From Altererythrobacter sp. XM-24bin4 (GTDB lineage: Bacteria > Pseudomonadota > Alphaproteobacteria > Sphingomonadales > Sphingomonadaceae), in NCBI GenBank assembly GCA_003149575.1, contig QCWG01000001.1, positions 1,331,183 to 1,395,182 of the forward strand: a stretch of 64,000 nucleotides of DNA, written 5' to 3'. Within the stretch, counting starts at the first letter, position 1. Each line of letters starts with the position of its first letter. The position numbers were made by a program, and so were the translations under genes. Shown here piece by piece: positions 18,053-26,791 of the stretch. The notes under the pieces were generated by a model. The model searched no databases. It saw only the letters and a program-made list of their open reading frames with translations, and was not told the DNA's origin.

Positions 18053-18310
18053 TTAGGCTGGGCCGGGGCCTTGGCCCGGGCCGCCGCGACCTGGCATGAA
18101 GCGATAGGTGATACGCGCCTTGGTCAGGTCATAAGGTGTGAGTTCACACAACACTTCGTCACCCACCAAAACGCGAATGCGGTTCTTGCGCATTTTGCCG
18201 GCAGTGTGGCCAAGGACTTCGTGGCCATTCTCGAGCTCGACCCGGAACATCGCATTAGGCAGCAGTTCGACCACCTTGCCGCGCATTTCGAGGAGTTCTT
18301 CTTTAGCCAT
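18053..18310 (-). CDS. infA: Translation initiation factor IF-1 with Gly/Pro-rich tail
   Basis: 85 residues. Residues 1-72 are canonical IF-1 (OB fold; [46 protein letters not shown]). A 12-residue tail [12 protein letters not shown] follows, longer than the usual 72-residue protein. IF-1 blocks the ribosomal A site during initiation. First gene of the infA-maf-RNase-yacG operon; the 190-base gap to the divergent receptor gene should hold promoters for both. Confidence 0.97.
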   Translation of the reverse strand: MAKEELLEMRGKVVELLPNAMFRVELENGHEVLGHTAGKMRKNRIRVLVGDEVLCELTPYDLTKARITYRFMPGRGGPGQGPGPA

Positions 18311-18504
18311 GAATTTCCTTAGCTTTACCTAGTGAGTGTCGAATTTGGCGCGCTTTAGCCGCGCCGGGAGCAAAAGGGAAGCCTCGTGCGTTGTAGCCGC
18401 AATCATCCATGCGTCTGAAATGCGCCACGTTTCGAAACCATTAATGCAAACCGATACAATTCAGCGGCTTGTCAGTCCGCTTCGATTGAGAGAAATGCGC
18501 CTCT

Positions 18505-21303
18505 ATGTCCCCCCGATATCTTCTTTTGAGCGCAACCTGCCTTAGCGTTGGTTTTGGAACTGTCGCGCATGCGCAACAAGAAAATCCAGACGCGGCCCAG
18601 CCGGTAGAGGTCAATACGTCCCCAGCAGCTCCGGGCACAATCGTCGTGCAGGCGGAGCGGCTGCGTGGTCAGCTCGATGTAGAGCAACCGCCGCTGCTCG
18701 AGTTGAACGAAGCTGATATTGCCTCGCTTGGCGCCAATTCGATCGAAGAGTTGATCGAAGCGATCGGACCGCAAACGGGATCTTCTCAAGGACGGGGCGC
18801 TGGTCGACCTGTCTTCCTGGTCAACGGCATTCGCATTGGCAGCTTTCGCGAGTTGCGAAGCTACCCACCTGAATCGGTGGCTAAAGTCGAAGTGATGCCA
18901 GAGGAGGTGGCCCAGCGTTTTGGCTTTGCCCCGGATCGGCGTGTGGTGAACATCATCCTGAAAGAGAATTTCTCCAGCCGCGAAGTCGAGTTGGAGTTCG
19001 AGGCGCCGGACCGGGGCGGATACTGGCGCAATGGGCAGGAATTCGCTCTGCTGACGATCAATGATGGCGCGCGGATGAACTTCAACCTTGAGGCCAGCGA
19101 TCGCAATCAACTGACCGAGGCTGAAAGGGACATAGTCCAGACAGATGGTTCGGTTTCAGATCTCGCCAGCGATCCTGATCCCGCGCAGTTTCGCAGTCTA
19201 GTCAACGACACGCGCGAGCTGCAAGCGTCGATTAACTGGGCGAAAGCTTTTCTGGACAGCGGAGCATCGGTCAGTCTGAACCTGCAATATGATCGCTTTG
19301 ATGGAACTGGCTTGTCGGGGCTCAATGGCGTGCTGCTAACCGCGCCTGATGGTAGTAGCGCCTTTCGCACCTTCGGGGCGGACGATCCGCTGGAGATACG
19401 AAATGCGCGCGATACGTTGTCCAGTTCAGCGAGCTATTCGCGCCAGCTTGGCGGCTATCAATTCACTGCAACCGCAGACGCCAGTCTGATCGAAAACGAG
19501 ACCGAGATCGACAGGCGCGTCGATACACAGGCACTGATCGACGCGGCGGCTTCAGGAATGCTGGCGATCGACGGGCTGATTCCCGTACAAGCTGACGCCG
19601 GCTTCGACGTGGCGCGCAGTCAGACCATCACTACCGTCAACAAGGCGACCCTGCGCGGCAGCCCGCTGCTGCTTCCTGCCGGAGAGGTTTCGACGACTTT
19701 CGATCTTGGCCTCAACTGGCAACGCATCAACAGTGAAGACACCCGAACGGATGGCGAGACGCAGCTTTCGCGTCGCCAATTCGAAGGCGGGGTCAGTATC
19801 GTTGTTCCACTCACCAGCCGCAGAGAGGGCTTTCTCGATACGCTGGGCAGCTTCTCGCTCAATGGCAGCATCGGCTTTGAGGATTTGTCAGATTTCGGTT
19901 CGCTGATGGATTGGACGGCAGGGCTGAACTGGGCGCCCACAGATCGGCTCAACCTGGCCGCTACCTACGTATGGCGCGAAGCTGCGCCGGGCTTAAGCGA
20001 TCTTGGTAGCCCGACCGTCACGACCTTTAATGTGCCGGTGTTCGATCTTGTAAATGGAGAGACAGTCCTTGCAACGGTAACCAGCGGCGGGAACCCTGAC
20101 TTGCTGGCAGAGACTCAGCGTGATTGGCGCTTCAGCGCGAATTGGCAAATCCCGTTTTGGGATAATACGACGTTCTTCGGCGAGTATATTCGCAACCGAT
20201 CAAGCGATGTGACGCGCGGCTTTCCCGCTCTGACGGCAGAAACCGAAGTCGCTTTTCCCGACCGAGTGGTGCGCGAGACGGGCGGCAATCTGGTCTCGCT
20301 CGACCGACGCTCTGTGACCTTCGACAGCGCGCGCAGCGAGCGGCTTGTGTTCGGCCTGTTCACGCGCGGATCGTGGGGCGGTTCGGCTTCAGGAGAGGCC
20401 GATGGTGGACGGCGCGGCCCTCCCGCCGGAATGCGGCGTGAAGGGCGGCCAGGTCCGCCGCCCGGCGCTGAAGGCCGCGGCCCGCCTACGCCTGAACAGC
20501 GTGAGCGCTTCATGGCTTTCCGCGAAAAGCTGTGCGCCGATGATGGTATGGCGTTTCTGGAACAGATCGCCGGAGCGGTCGAGCGTGGCGAAGATTTATC
20601 CGAGCAGTTTCCTGACCTTGATTTGACGCGCGCGCAGCGCATGCTCGAACGGTTCAAGGGCGAAGACGGCTCGATTGATCGTGAACGCCTTGGCCAATTC
20701 CGCGAGCGGATCTGCTCGATGGATCCGGAACAAATGCGCGGTGGGCCCTCCGGCGGCGATAACTCCGAACAACGCCCCGCGGGCACTATACCCAACCCGA
20801 TCTCGGGCGGCTTCGGACGCGACGTGCGAGGGAGCTACTTTGCTAGCCTTAGCCACACGATTGAATTGGAAAACCAGATCCTTATTGCAGAGGGCGGAGT
20901 CGTGCTGAATCTGCTCGATGGTGATGCGCAAAGCGATTTCGGCCAGCCGCGACATTCGACCCAGCTCCAGGCCGGTTTCTTCCGCGATGGGAAAGGTATC
21001 CGTTTGTCAGGCTTTTACACTGGCAAAGCCCGTATCAACGGAAATGCCGTAACCGGCGCAAGCCCGCTGTTCTTTGAAGATCTGGCCACATTCAATCTGC
21101 GCGTTTTTGCCAATCTGGGCACGCTCACAGGGGCAGAGAATGGTCCGCTGAAGGGGCTTACAGTGTCGCTATTGGCGAACAATGTGCTCGATGCGCAGCG
21201 CCGGATTGTCGACGACAACGGCGATACGCCGCTCCGCTATCAACCGTTCTTGATCGATCCGAACGGGCGCTACCTTGGGATAGATATCCGCAAGGTATTC
21301 TGA
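18505..21303 (+). CDS. TonB-dependent outer membrane receptor with a ~150-residue extracellular-type insertion
   Basis: 932 residues. A signal peptide ending VAHAQQ is followed by a TonB-box-like GTIVVQA (about 49-55), a plug domain (FLVNGIRIG, VVNIILKENF) and a beta barrel ending in the aromatic C-terminus KVF, as outer-membrane proteins require. Between about residues 622 and 770 lies an unusual segment: Gly/Pro/Arg-rich repeats, then a charged helical part with two cysteines (Cys677 and Cys737), then another Gly/Pro-rich linker. It interrupts the barrel strands and would form a large loop. The ligand is unknown; siderophore or glycan uptake are the usual roles. Confidence 0.9.
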   Translation: MSPRYLLLSATCLSVGFGTVAHAQQENPDAAQPVEVNTSPAAPGTIVVQAERLRGQLDVEQPPLLELNEADIASLGANSIEELIEAIGPQTGSSQGRGAGRPVFLVNGIRIGSFRELRSYPPESVAKVEVMPEEVAQRFGFAPDRRVVNIILKENFSSREVELEFEAPDRGGYWRNGQEFALLTINDGARMNFNLEASDRNQLTEAERDIVQTDGSVSDLASDPDPAQFRSLVNDTRELQASINWAKAFLDSGASVSLNLQYDRFDGTGLSGLNGVLLTAPDGSSAFRTFGADDPLEIRNARDTLSSSASYSRQLGGYQFTATADASLIENETEIDRRVDTQALIDAAASGMLAIDGLIPVQADAGFDVARSQTITTVNKATLRGSPLLLPAGEVSTTFDLGLNWQRINSEDTRTDGETQLSRRQFEGGVSIVVPLTSRREGFLDTLGSFSLNGSIGFEDLSDFGSLMDWTAGLNWAPTDRLNLAATYVWREAAPGLSDLGSPTVTTFNVPVFDLVNGETVLATVTSGGNPDLLAETQRDWRFSANWQIPFWDNTTFFGEYIRNRSSDVTRGFPALTAETEVAFPDRVVRETGGNLVSLDRRSVTFDSARSERLVFGLFTRGSWGGSASGEADGGRRGPPAGMRREGRPGPPPGAEGRGPPTPEQRERFMAFREKLCADDGMAFLEQIAGAVERGEDLSEQFPDLDLTRAQRMLERFKGEDGSIDRERLGQFRERICSMDPEQMRGGPSGGDNSEQRPAGTIPNPISGGFGRDVRGSYFASLSHTIELENQILIAEGGVVLNLLDGDAQSDFGQPRHSTQLQAGFFRDGKGIRLSGFYTGKARINGNAVTGASPLFFEDLATFNLRVFANLGTLTGAENGPLKGLTVSLLANNVLDAQRRIVDDNGDTPLRYQPFLIDPNGRYLGIDIRKVF

Positions 21304-21324
21304 CAATAAGCGAGTTCTCGGCGC

Positions 21325-21468
21325 TTAATTGAAGCCGGTGTGCGGATACATCCACTGTTGCGCGAGCGAAGGCTCGAATGGCGCCCATTCGCCTTCGTCC
21401 TGTGCCAGCTTGTCAGCGATTGCGATTATCACGCAACGGTTCTCTCCCGTTTCGATGCCTTGAGACAC
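21325..21468 (-). CDS. Possible small protein (47 aa), unknown
   Basis: A minus-strand frame from GTG at 21468 to TAA at 21325 encodes 47 residues with a codon pattern like the neighbours: it begins MSQGIETGENRCVIIAIADK and ends QQWMYPHTGFN. No family is recognised. The sequence is hydrophilic with one central hydrophobic strand (CVIIAIA). The ribosome-binding site is weak (AGAAAG adjacent to the start), and an in-frame stop lies upstream, so there is no longer version. It converges on the TonB receptor gene. Comparison with related genomes would decide whether it is real. Confidence 0.4.
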   Translation of the reverse strand: MSQGIETGENRCVIIAIADKLAQDEGEWAPFEPSLAQQWMYPHTGFN

Positions 21469-21574
21469 CTTTCTGTTGCAGACGCTAACAGAAGCGCGTG
21501 CCTGGTCAACTTACCGCCTGCGTCAGGAGGTTCCGCAAGGGAAGGGCCCCCAACTGCTATGACGCCAAAGGTGT

Positions 21575-22750
21575 CTAAAGCGCGTCTGCGGCTGCAACAG
21601 CGCTGGCCCAGGCCCATTGGAAGTTGTAGCCGCCCAGCCAACCGGTCACGTCTACAGCTTCGCCAATGGCATAAAGGCCAGGAATTTTCTGTGATTCCAT
21701 AGTCTTGGAGGATAGTTCAGCGGTCGAGATGCCGCCGATCGTGACTTCCGCCTTGGCAAATCCTTCGCTGCCGTTGGGCTGGAATATCCAGCGTGACAGA
21801 CGGGCCTCTGCCTCGCGCAGTTTAGCGTCCGGCGCATTGCCTAGCTCGGTGGATAGAGCGATTTTGTCCGCAAGAATGTCTGCCAACCGGTCGGAAAGGA
21901 CTTCGCGAAACACAGACCTCAGCGTTGCGCGCGGTTTGAGCCGCTTGGCTTCCAGCAGCCAGCCTTCGCTGTGATCAGGCAGGAAATTGATGCTGACCGC
22001 ATCGCCGGGCTTCCAATATGAACTGACTTGCAAGATAGCCGGGCCAGACAGGCCGCGGTGCGTGAACAAGGCCGCTTCTGCAAAGCTTGCTTTGTTGGCT
22101 GTGGCCACAACCGGCGCGGACACGCCGGATATCTCCCGGAAGAGCACTTGCTCACCGCCCAAAGTCAGCGGCACGAGGGCAGGGCGCGGCTCGACCACTT
22201 TGAGGCCAAACTGCCGCGCAAGATCATAGGCAAAGCCTGTCGCGCCCATCTTGGGGATCGAAGGCCCGCCAGTCGCAATCACCAAGGCAGGCGCCGAATA
22301 GGTGCCGTTCTGGGTTATGACTGTGAAGGCTTGATCAGAGTGAGAGACCTTTTCGATATCTTCTTCACATCGGATTTCGACATTTCCCTTTGCGCACTCC
22401 GCCAGCAGAAGATCGACGATCTGCTGGGCGGGTCCGTCACAGAACAGCTGACCCAATGTCTTTTCGTGATGCGCGATGCCGTAGCTATCGACCAGTTCGA
22501 TGAAGTCCTTCGGAGAGTAGCGGGCGAGGGCACTCTTGGCGAAATGCGGGTTTGAGGAAAGATAGTTTGCCGGGCCCGCATTCACATTAGTGAAATTGCA
22601 GCGTCCACCGCCTGAAATCAGGATTTTCTTGCCGACCTTTGCCGCGCGTTCAAGCACCAGCACGCGTTTGCCGCGATGGCCAGCGCGCGCAGCGCAGAAC
22701 AGGCCGGCGGCCCCTCCGCCCAGGATAATGGTATCGTAGTTTTTAAACAC
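21575..22750 (-). CDS. NAD(P)/FAD-dependent oxidoreductase of the HI0933/BaiN type
   Basis: 391 residues from GTG at 22750. The FAD-binding N-terminus TIILGGGAAGLFCAARAG, the ISGGGRCNFTN motif and the C-terminal IGEAVDVTGWLGGYNFQWAWASA are hallmarks of this flavoprotein family, annotated variously as aminoacetone oxidase or YhiN-like. The biological substrate is unknown for most members. It is followed 18 bases upstream (in transcription order) by an amino-acid permease gene, which suggests a possible two-gene unit. Confidence 0.92.
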   Translation of the reverse strand: MFKNYDTIILGGGAAGLFCAARAGHRGKRVLVLERAAKVGKKILISGGGRCNFTNVNAGPANYLSSNPHFAKSALARYSPKDFIELVDSYGIAHHEKTLGQLFCDGPAQQIVDLLLAECAKGNVEIRCEEDIEKVSHSDQAFTVITQNGTYSAPALVIATGGPSIPKMGATGFAYDLARQFGLKVVEPRPALVPLTLGGEQVLFREISGVSAPVVATANKASFAEAALFTHRGLSGPAILQVSSYWKPGDAVSINFLPDHSEGWLLEAKRLKPRATLRSVFREVLSDRLADILADKIALSTELGNAPDAKLREAEARLSRWIFQPNGSEGFAKAEVTIGGISTAELSSKTMESQKIPGLYAIGEAVDVTGWLGGYNFQWAWASAVAAADAL

Positions 22751-22768
22751 GGGTCATACCGCCTCTGG

Positions 22769-24031
22769 CTAATCGCCGCTTTGCCTCCGTGCGATCAGGA
22801 ACAAAATTGTTCCAACAACGAAAAGACCGCCGAAGGTTGTCCATGATTGCATCCCGGCATGCGAGGCAATCCAGACACACGATGCAAGCGCCAGAACCGC
22901 CATCAGGCCATGCAGCGGCTTGATGCGGCCTTCACGATGTTCAATCATGGGCAATGCAGCAGCCGTAATCACATAGGTCAGGATGCGTGTAAGAGTGCTA
23001 GCGGCGGCAAGTGCTGCAAAGCCGCCGGTCAGGCTGAACAGCGCACCGGTGAAACCGTAAAACATGATCGCATTTGCTGGCGTAAGAAAGCGCGGATGGA
23101 TCCGCTCGAACCAGCCCGGCAGCATGCCTTGCTCGGCCATTCCATAGACAATTCGTGGTACAACAACCATTCCGCCAAATGTGTTGGCCATGATCGAGAA
23201 ACCGGCTGCGAGCGCAATCATCGCCGCGCCAACCTGCCCCAGAGCGATTTGAGCTGCTCCGGCTAAGGCGTTGGCATCGCCGGAAGGCTCTGTAACTATC
23301 GTCAGATAGGCCCAGATGATCAGCACATAGGCAAGCGTTACGCCGGCAAGAGTTACAATGATTACACGCGGCAGATCCCGTTTCGGGTTCTTCATTTCAC
23401 CGGCGGGTACAACAACGCCTTCGAAGCCGGTAAAAGCGTAGAATGTGAGTAGAATGACTGTTTCTGCATCGCTGAATTCCGGCAGAATAATGGACGGTGA
23501 GGTGAAGTTTCCGAATACCGCTGCCAAGACCAATATCCCCAACGGCACAAGCTTGAGCACGGTCAATACGCCCAGTGCGTTGACCGAGCTGCGCATGCCC
23601 AGGATGTTGTAGAGCGTCGCCAGAATCAGCGTAAGAAACACTGCGGCAGAATTAATGGTCTCGTTCTCCAGAACGGGAAAAATCGCTGCGAAATAGCTGA
23701 ACATCACATGCGTATTCGCTGCGAGTGCGACTATGCCCGAAGCAGCACGACCCCAGCCGGCCTGAAATCCTGCGAAGCTGCCAAAGGCTACCTTACCATA
23801 GAGAACGGGGCCACCCGTTCTGTCAAAGCGCGTCGCAAGCCATGCAAAGCTAAGGCACAACGGCAAGATCAGTATGCCACCCATGATGATCATGACCGGC
23901 GCAAAGCTGCCTACCGCCGCGACCAGAACCGCAGGCAGGGCGAAGATCCCAGCACCGATCATCCCGTTGATCTGGATCAGTGAGGTCCCCCAGACACCAA
24001 CGGTACGCGGCGGCTTTACTTGATCATTCAT
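22769..24031 (-). CDS. APC-superfamily amino acid permease
   Basis: 420 residues with about 12 transmembrane helices. The start of helix 1, SLIQINGMIGAGIFALPA, carries the glycine-rich unwound motif that binds the substrate amine and carboxylate in APC transporters. YAFTGFEGVVVPAGEMKNPKRDLPR is the conserved helix 6 to loop 6-7 region. The specific amino acid cannot be predicted. A GGGGGA ribosome-binding site precedes the ATG. Transcribed toward the flavoprotein gene. Confidence 0.92.
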   Translation of the reverse strand: MNDQVKPPRTVGVWGTSLIQINGMIGAGIFALPAVLVAAVGSFAPVMIIMGGILILPLCLSFAWLATRFDRTGGPVLYGKVAFGSFAGFQAGWGRAASGIVALAANTHVMFSYFAAIFPVLENETINSAAVFLTLILATLYNILGMRSSVNALGVLTVLKLVPLGILVLAAVFGNFTSPSIILPEFSDAETVILLTFYAFTGFEGVVVPAGEMKNPKRDLPRVIIVTLAGVTLAYVLIIWAYLTIVTEPSGDANALAGAAQIALGQVGAAMIALAAGFSIMANTFGGMVVVPRIVYGMAEQGMLPGWFERIHPRFLTPANAIMFYGFTGALFSLTGGFAALAAASTLTRILTYVITAAALPMIEHREGRIKPLHGLMAVLALASCVWIASHAGMQSWTTFGGLFVVGTILFLIARRQSGD

Positions 24032-24163
24032 GCAATTCCCCCTGAGACCGTGTCACCGTTCGCATGTGCGGGCAGAGCGTGCAAGCGGCCCCATGCTCTT
24101 TGTGCATAGCTGTGTGCGTTTGCGGAATTGAGTTGGCGCGTCTTGCCCCCTATCTCTCATCCC

Positions 24164-26116
24164 ATGTCACGCGCCAAAGCAGGATCTCCGCACGACCCGA
24201 GAGGGGCCGAACGCTTCAATGAGGAGCGCGCGGCCTATACGGTATCGAGTGCGCAGCCCGACCTTGAAGCCGGAGTGAAAGCGATCCGCGACACGGTGGA
24301 CACGCTCAAGCCGGTGCCGGGCGTGTATCGTATGTGTGATGCGCGCGGAGACGTTCTTTACGTCGGCAAGGCACGCAGTCTGAAAGCTCGGGTGGCGAAT
24401 TACACGCAAGTGCCGCAACTGACCAATCGGTTGCAGCGCATGGTCAGCCAATGCCGCAGCATGGAAATCGTCACCACCAATAGCGAGGCAGAAGCGCTGC
24501 TATTGGAAGCACAGCTGATCAAGCGCTATCGCCCGCCATTCAACGTGTTGTTGCGCGATGACAAAAGCTTTCCCTTTATCCTGCTGCGCGAAGGGCATGA
24601 TTTCCCGCGCATCATGAAACATCGCGGTGCGCGCAAGGCGAAAGGCAATTACTATGGGCCGTTTGCCAGCGCGGGCAGCGTCAACACCACGATCAATGCG
24701 CTTCAGAAACTGTTTCTTCTCAGATCCTGCACCGACAGTTTTTTTAGCCGCCGTGACCGGCCTTGCCTGCTTTACCAGATCAAACGGTGCAGTGCGCCGT
24801 GCGTGGGGCGGATCAACGAAACGGATTACGCCGATCTGACGCGCCAAGCGAAGGATTTCCTGTCTGGCAAATCCTCTGCCGTGCAGGCTGATCTGGAACA
24901 ACAGATGAAGAAGGCTGCGGAAGACCTGGATTTTGAAACCGCCGCAATTCTGCGTGACCGATTGCGTGCAGCGACCTTCATTCAGGGTAGCCAGGCTATC
25001 AATGCCCAGGGCGTAGGCGATGCAGACGTGTTCGCGCTAGCTACGAAGGGCGGACAGGTCGGCCTGCAGGCATTCTTTATTCGCGGCGGGCAGAATTGGG
25101 GCCATCGGGCCTTCTTCCCGACCCATACCAAGGATGTGGCGGAAGATCAGGTTCTCTCCAACGTGATCCTGCAGTTTTATGAGGAAGTGCCCCCGCCGGC
25201 GACTGTGCTGGTCGATCGTCCGCTTCCTGAAACCGAGCTGGTAGAAGCCGCGCTGTCAGAACTGGCGGGCAGGAAGGTCAGCGTATCTGTTCCGCAGCGC
25301 GGCGAGCGGCGCAAGCTGATGCAACAGGCAAGCCGGAATGCTGAAGAAGCGCTTGACCGGCGGCTGGCCGAACGCGGCACAAAGGCCAAGACCTTGCGCG
25401 AAATGACGGAATTCCTCGAGCTGGAAAGCCCGCCGCAGCGGATCGAGATTTACGACAACAGTCATATCCAAGGCGCCAAGGCGGTTGGCGCGATGGTGGT
25501 TGCGGGACCGGATGGCTTCGTCAAAAACCAGTATCGCAAGTTCAATATCAAGGAAGCGCAGACCAACGATGATTTCGGCATGATGCGCGAAGTGATGCGG
25601 CGGCGGTTTGAACGCGCGATCAAGGACGATCCAGATCGCGAGACTTCCGGTGAAGGGGCAGTCTGGCCTGACCTTGTCCTGATCGATGGCGGCAAAGGCC
25701 AGATGTCTTCGGTGCGTGATACGCTGGAAGAATTGGGTATCGAAGATGTGCCGCTGATCGCAATTGCCAAGGGGCCGCACCACGGGCGTGAGGGACGGGA
25801 GGTGTTCCACTTCCCCGACGGGCGCGAAAAAACCCTGCCAACCAATTCGCCGGTGCTGTTCCATCTGCAAAATCTGCGCGACGAAGTGCACCGCTATGTC
25901 ATTGGCGCGCACCGTGCCAAACGCAGCCGCGCGATCACTGCTTCGCCGCTTGATGAGATCCCGGGCATCGGGCCGGCTCGCAAGCGCGCACTGCTCTTGC
26001 ATTTCGGCACGGCAAGCAAGGTTCGCGCGGCGGCATTGGAAGATTTGCAGCGCGCGCCGGGCGTCTCTGATGCGGTGGCGCGCAAGATTTATGATTTTTA
26101 CCACGCAGGTGGGTGA
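24164..26116 (+). CDS. uvrC: Excinuclease ABC subunit C
   Basis: 650 residues from ATG at 24164; an upstream TTG at 24128 is unlikely. The N-terminal GIY-YIG nuclease (PVPGVYRMCDARGDVLYVGKAR) makes the 3' incision. A UVR motif (DLEQQMKKAAEDLDFETAAILRD) contacts UvrB. The RNase H-like domain with IEIYDNSHIQG and LVLIDGGKGQ makes the 5' incision. A C-terminal double helix-hairpin-helix (EIPGIGPARKRALL and RAPGVSDAVARKIYDF) binds DNA. All parts of nucleotide excision repair UvrC are present and in order. Confidence 0.98.
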   Translation: MSRAKAGSPHDPRGAERFNEERAAYTVSSAQPDLEAGVKAIRDTVDTLKPVPGVYRMCDARGDVLYVGKARSLKARVANYTQVPQLTNRLQRMVSQCRSMEIVTTNSEAEALLLEAQLIKRYRPPFNVLLRDDKSFPFILLREGHDFPRIMKHRGARKAKGNYYGPFASAGSVNTTINALQKLFLLRSCTDSFFSRRDRPCLLYQIKRCSAPCVGRINETDYADLTRQAKDFLSGKSSAVQADLEQQMKKAAEDLDFETAAILRDRLRAATFIQGSQAINAQGVGDADVFALATKGGQVGLQAFFIRGGQNWGHRAFFPTHTKDVAEDQVLSNVILQFYEEVPPPATVLVDRPLPETELVEAALSELAGRKVSVSVPQRGERRKLMQQASRNAEEALDRRLAERGTKAKTLREMTEFLELESPPQRIEIYDNSHIQGAKAVGAMVVAGPDGFVKNQYRKFNIKEAQTNDDFGMMREVMRRRFERAIKDDPDRETSGEGAVWPDLVLIDGGKGQMSSVRDTLEELGIEDVPLIAIAKGPHHGREGREVFHFPDGREKTLPTNSPVLFHLQNLRDEVHRYVIGAHRAKRSRAITASPLDEIPGIGPARKRALLLHFGTASKVRAAALEDLQRAPGVSDAVARKIYDFYHAGG

Positions 26117-26240
26117 AGGGATGTGACTACAGGCACCCCAACGAAAGCTGTGCTCTCTTGCTTGAGATTGCAATCATGACGGGTGGATGTCCGTCAACAA
26201 CCCTGGATCTGCCATTCATTGATGCACACACACGCTTAAA

Positions 26241-26310
26241 CTGAGCTTGTCGAAGGCCAGGAGAGTATCCGTTAGATACTTTTTCATCCCCGCGTTCGCG
26301 GGAATGACGA
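26241..26310. repeat. Sphingomonad-type dispersed palindromic repeats
   Basis: Two short elements lie in the gap after uvrC. The first, CTGAGCTTGTCGAAGG (26241-26256), is a sequence met in very many copies in sphingomonad genomes, usually as part of intergenic repeats. The second, 26284-26310, contains CCCGCG-TT-CGCGGG, a 6-bp stem with a 2-base loop, flanked by TCATCC and GGAATGACGA; this too is a familiar intergenic REP-like sequence. The rest of 26117-26408 shows no other feature I can support. Confidence 0.65.
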
Positions 26311-26408
26311 AACTGGAATGTCTGAAAACGACCCAGTAGCTGACCTTCGTAAGTGCGCGCATTGCTGATATGGGCAGCGAACCAATGCTTTGTTATGGCT
26401 ACCAATTG

Positions 26409-26732
26409 ATGTTTGAAGATATTCTCTACTTTATCGTGCCGATCATTGCGGTTTGGTGGATGGCTATTGGGGGATTAGCCATCATGGCGATTGCTGTTCA
26501 TGTATTTGGTCGGCCAGTGACAGAGGCTGGAACGGGAAAACCTGCCGATCCGAGAAAGCTGATCAAAACAGAAGTCATAATTGGGGGCAGTAGCTTAGCT
26601 TTCGCCGTGGCTGGAGCGTGGATGTATTGGAACGAGGACATTCTGCTTTCGGGGCGCTTCTTTGTGGTGGCAAGTGTTGCCGGAGCGCTCTTTTCGGGCG
26701 TGTTTCTTTGGTCGGCAAACAGACGAAAATAG
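26409..26732 (+). CDS. Small integral membrane protein, unknown function
   Basis: 107 residues from ATG at 26409 (ATG codons at 26370 and 26385 are in frame and would add 8-13 residues). There are about four hydrophobic segments: ILYFIVPIIAVWWMAIGG, LAIMAIAVHVF, EVIIGGSSLAFAVAGAWMYW and FFVVASVAGALFSGVFLW, with a basic C-terminus (ANRRK). No family recognised. The gene and its flanks look more AT-rich than the neighbours and lie directly behind the palindromic repeats, so it may be an accessory gene. Confidence 0.6.
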   Translation: MFEDILYFIVPIIAVWWMAIGGLAIMAIAVHVFGRPVTEAGTGKPADPRKLIKTEVIIGGSSLAFAVAGAWMYWNEDILLSGRFFVVASVAGALFSGVFLWSANRRK

Positions 26733-26791
26733 GCAGAAGTTTGGGCTGGACCGAATGTCTGCTTTCCACCCCAATTGCGGTAATTGAAGAG

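Noticed and set aside
22799-22814. GGAACAA-AA-TTGTTCC inverted repeat
   Set aside because: It lies in the coding end of the amino-acid permease gene and no promoter or neighbouring start fits an operator there.
25256-26173. 305-codon minus-strand frame opposite uvrC
   Set aside because: Antisense shadow; composition is biased and the plus-strand UvrC motifs are complete.
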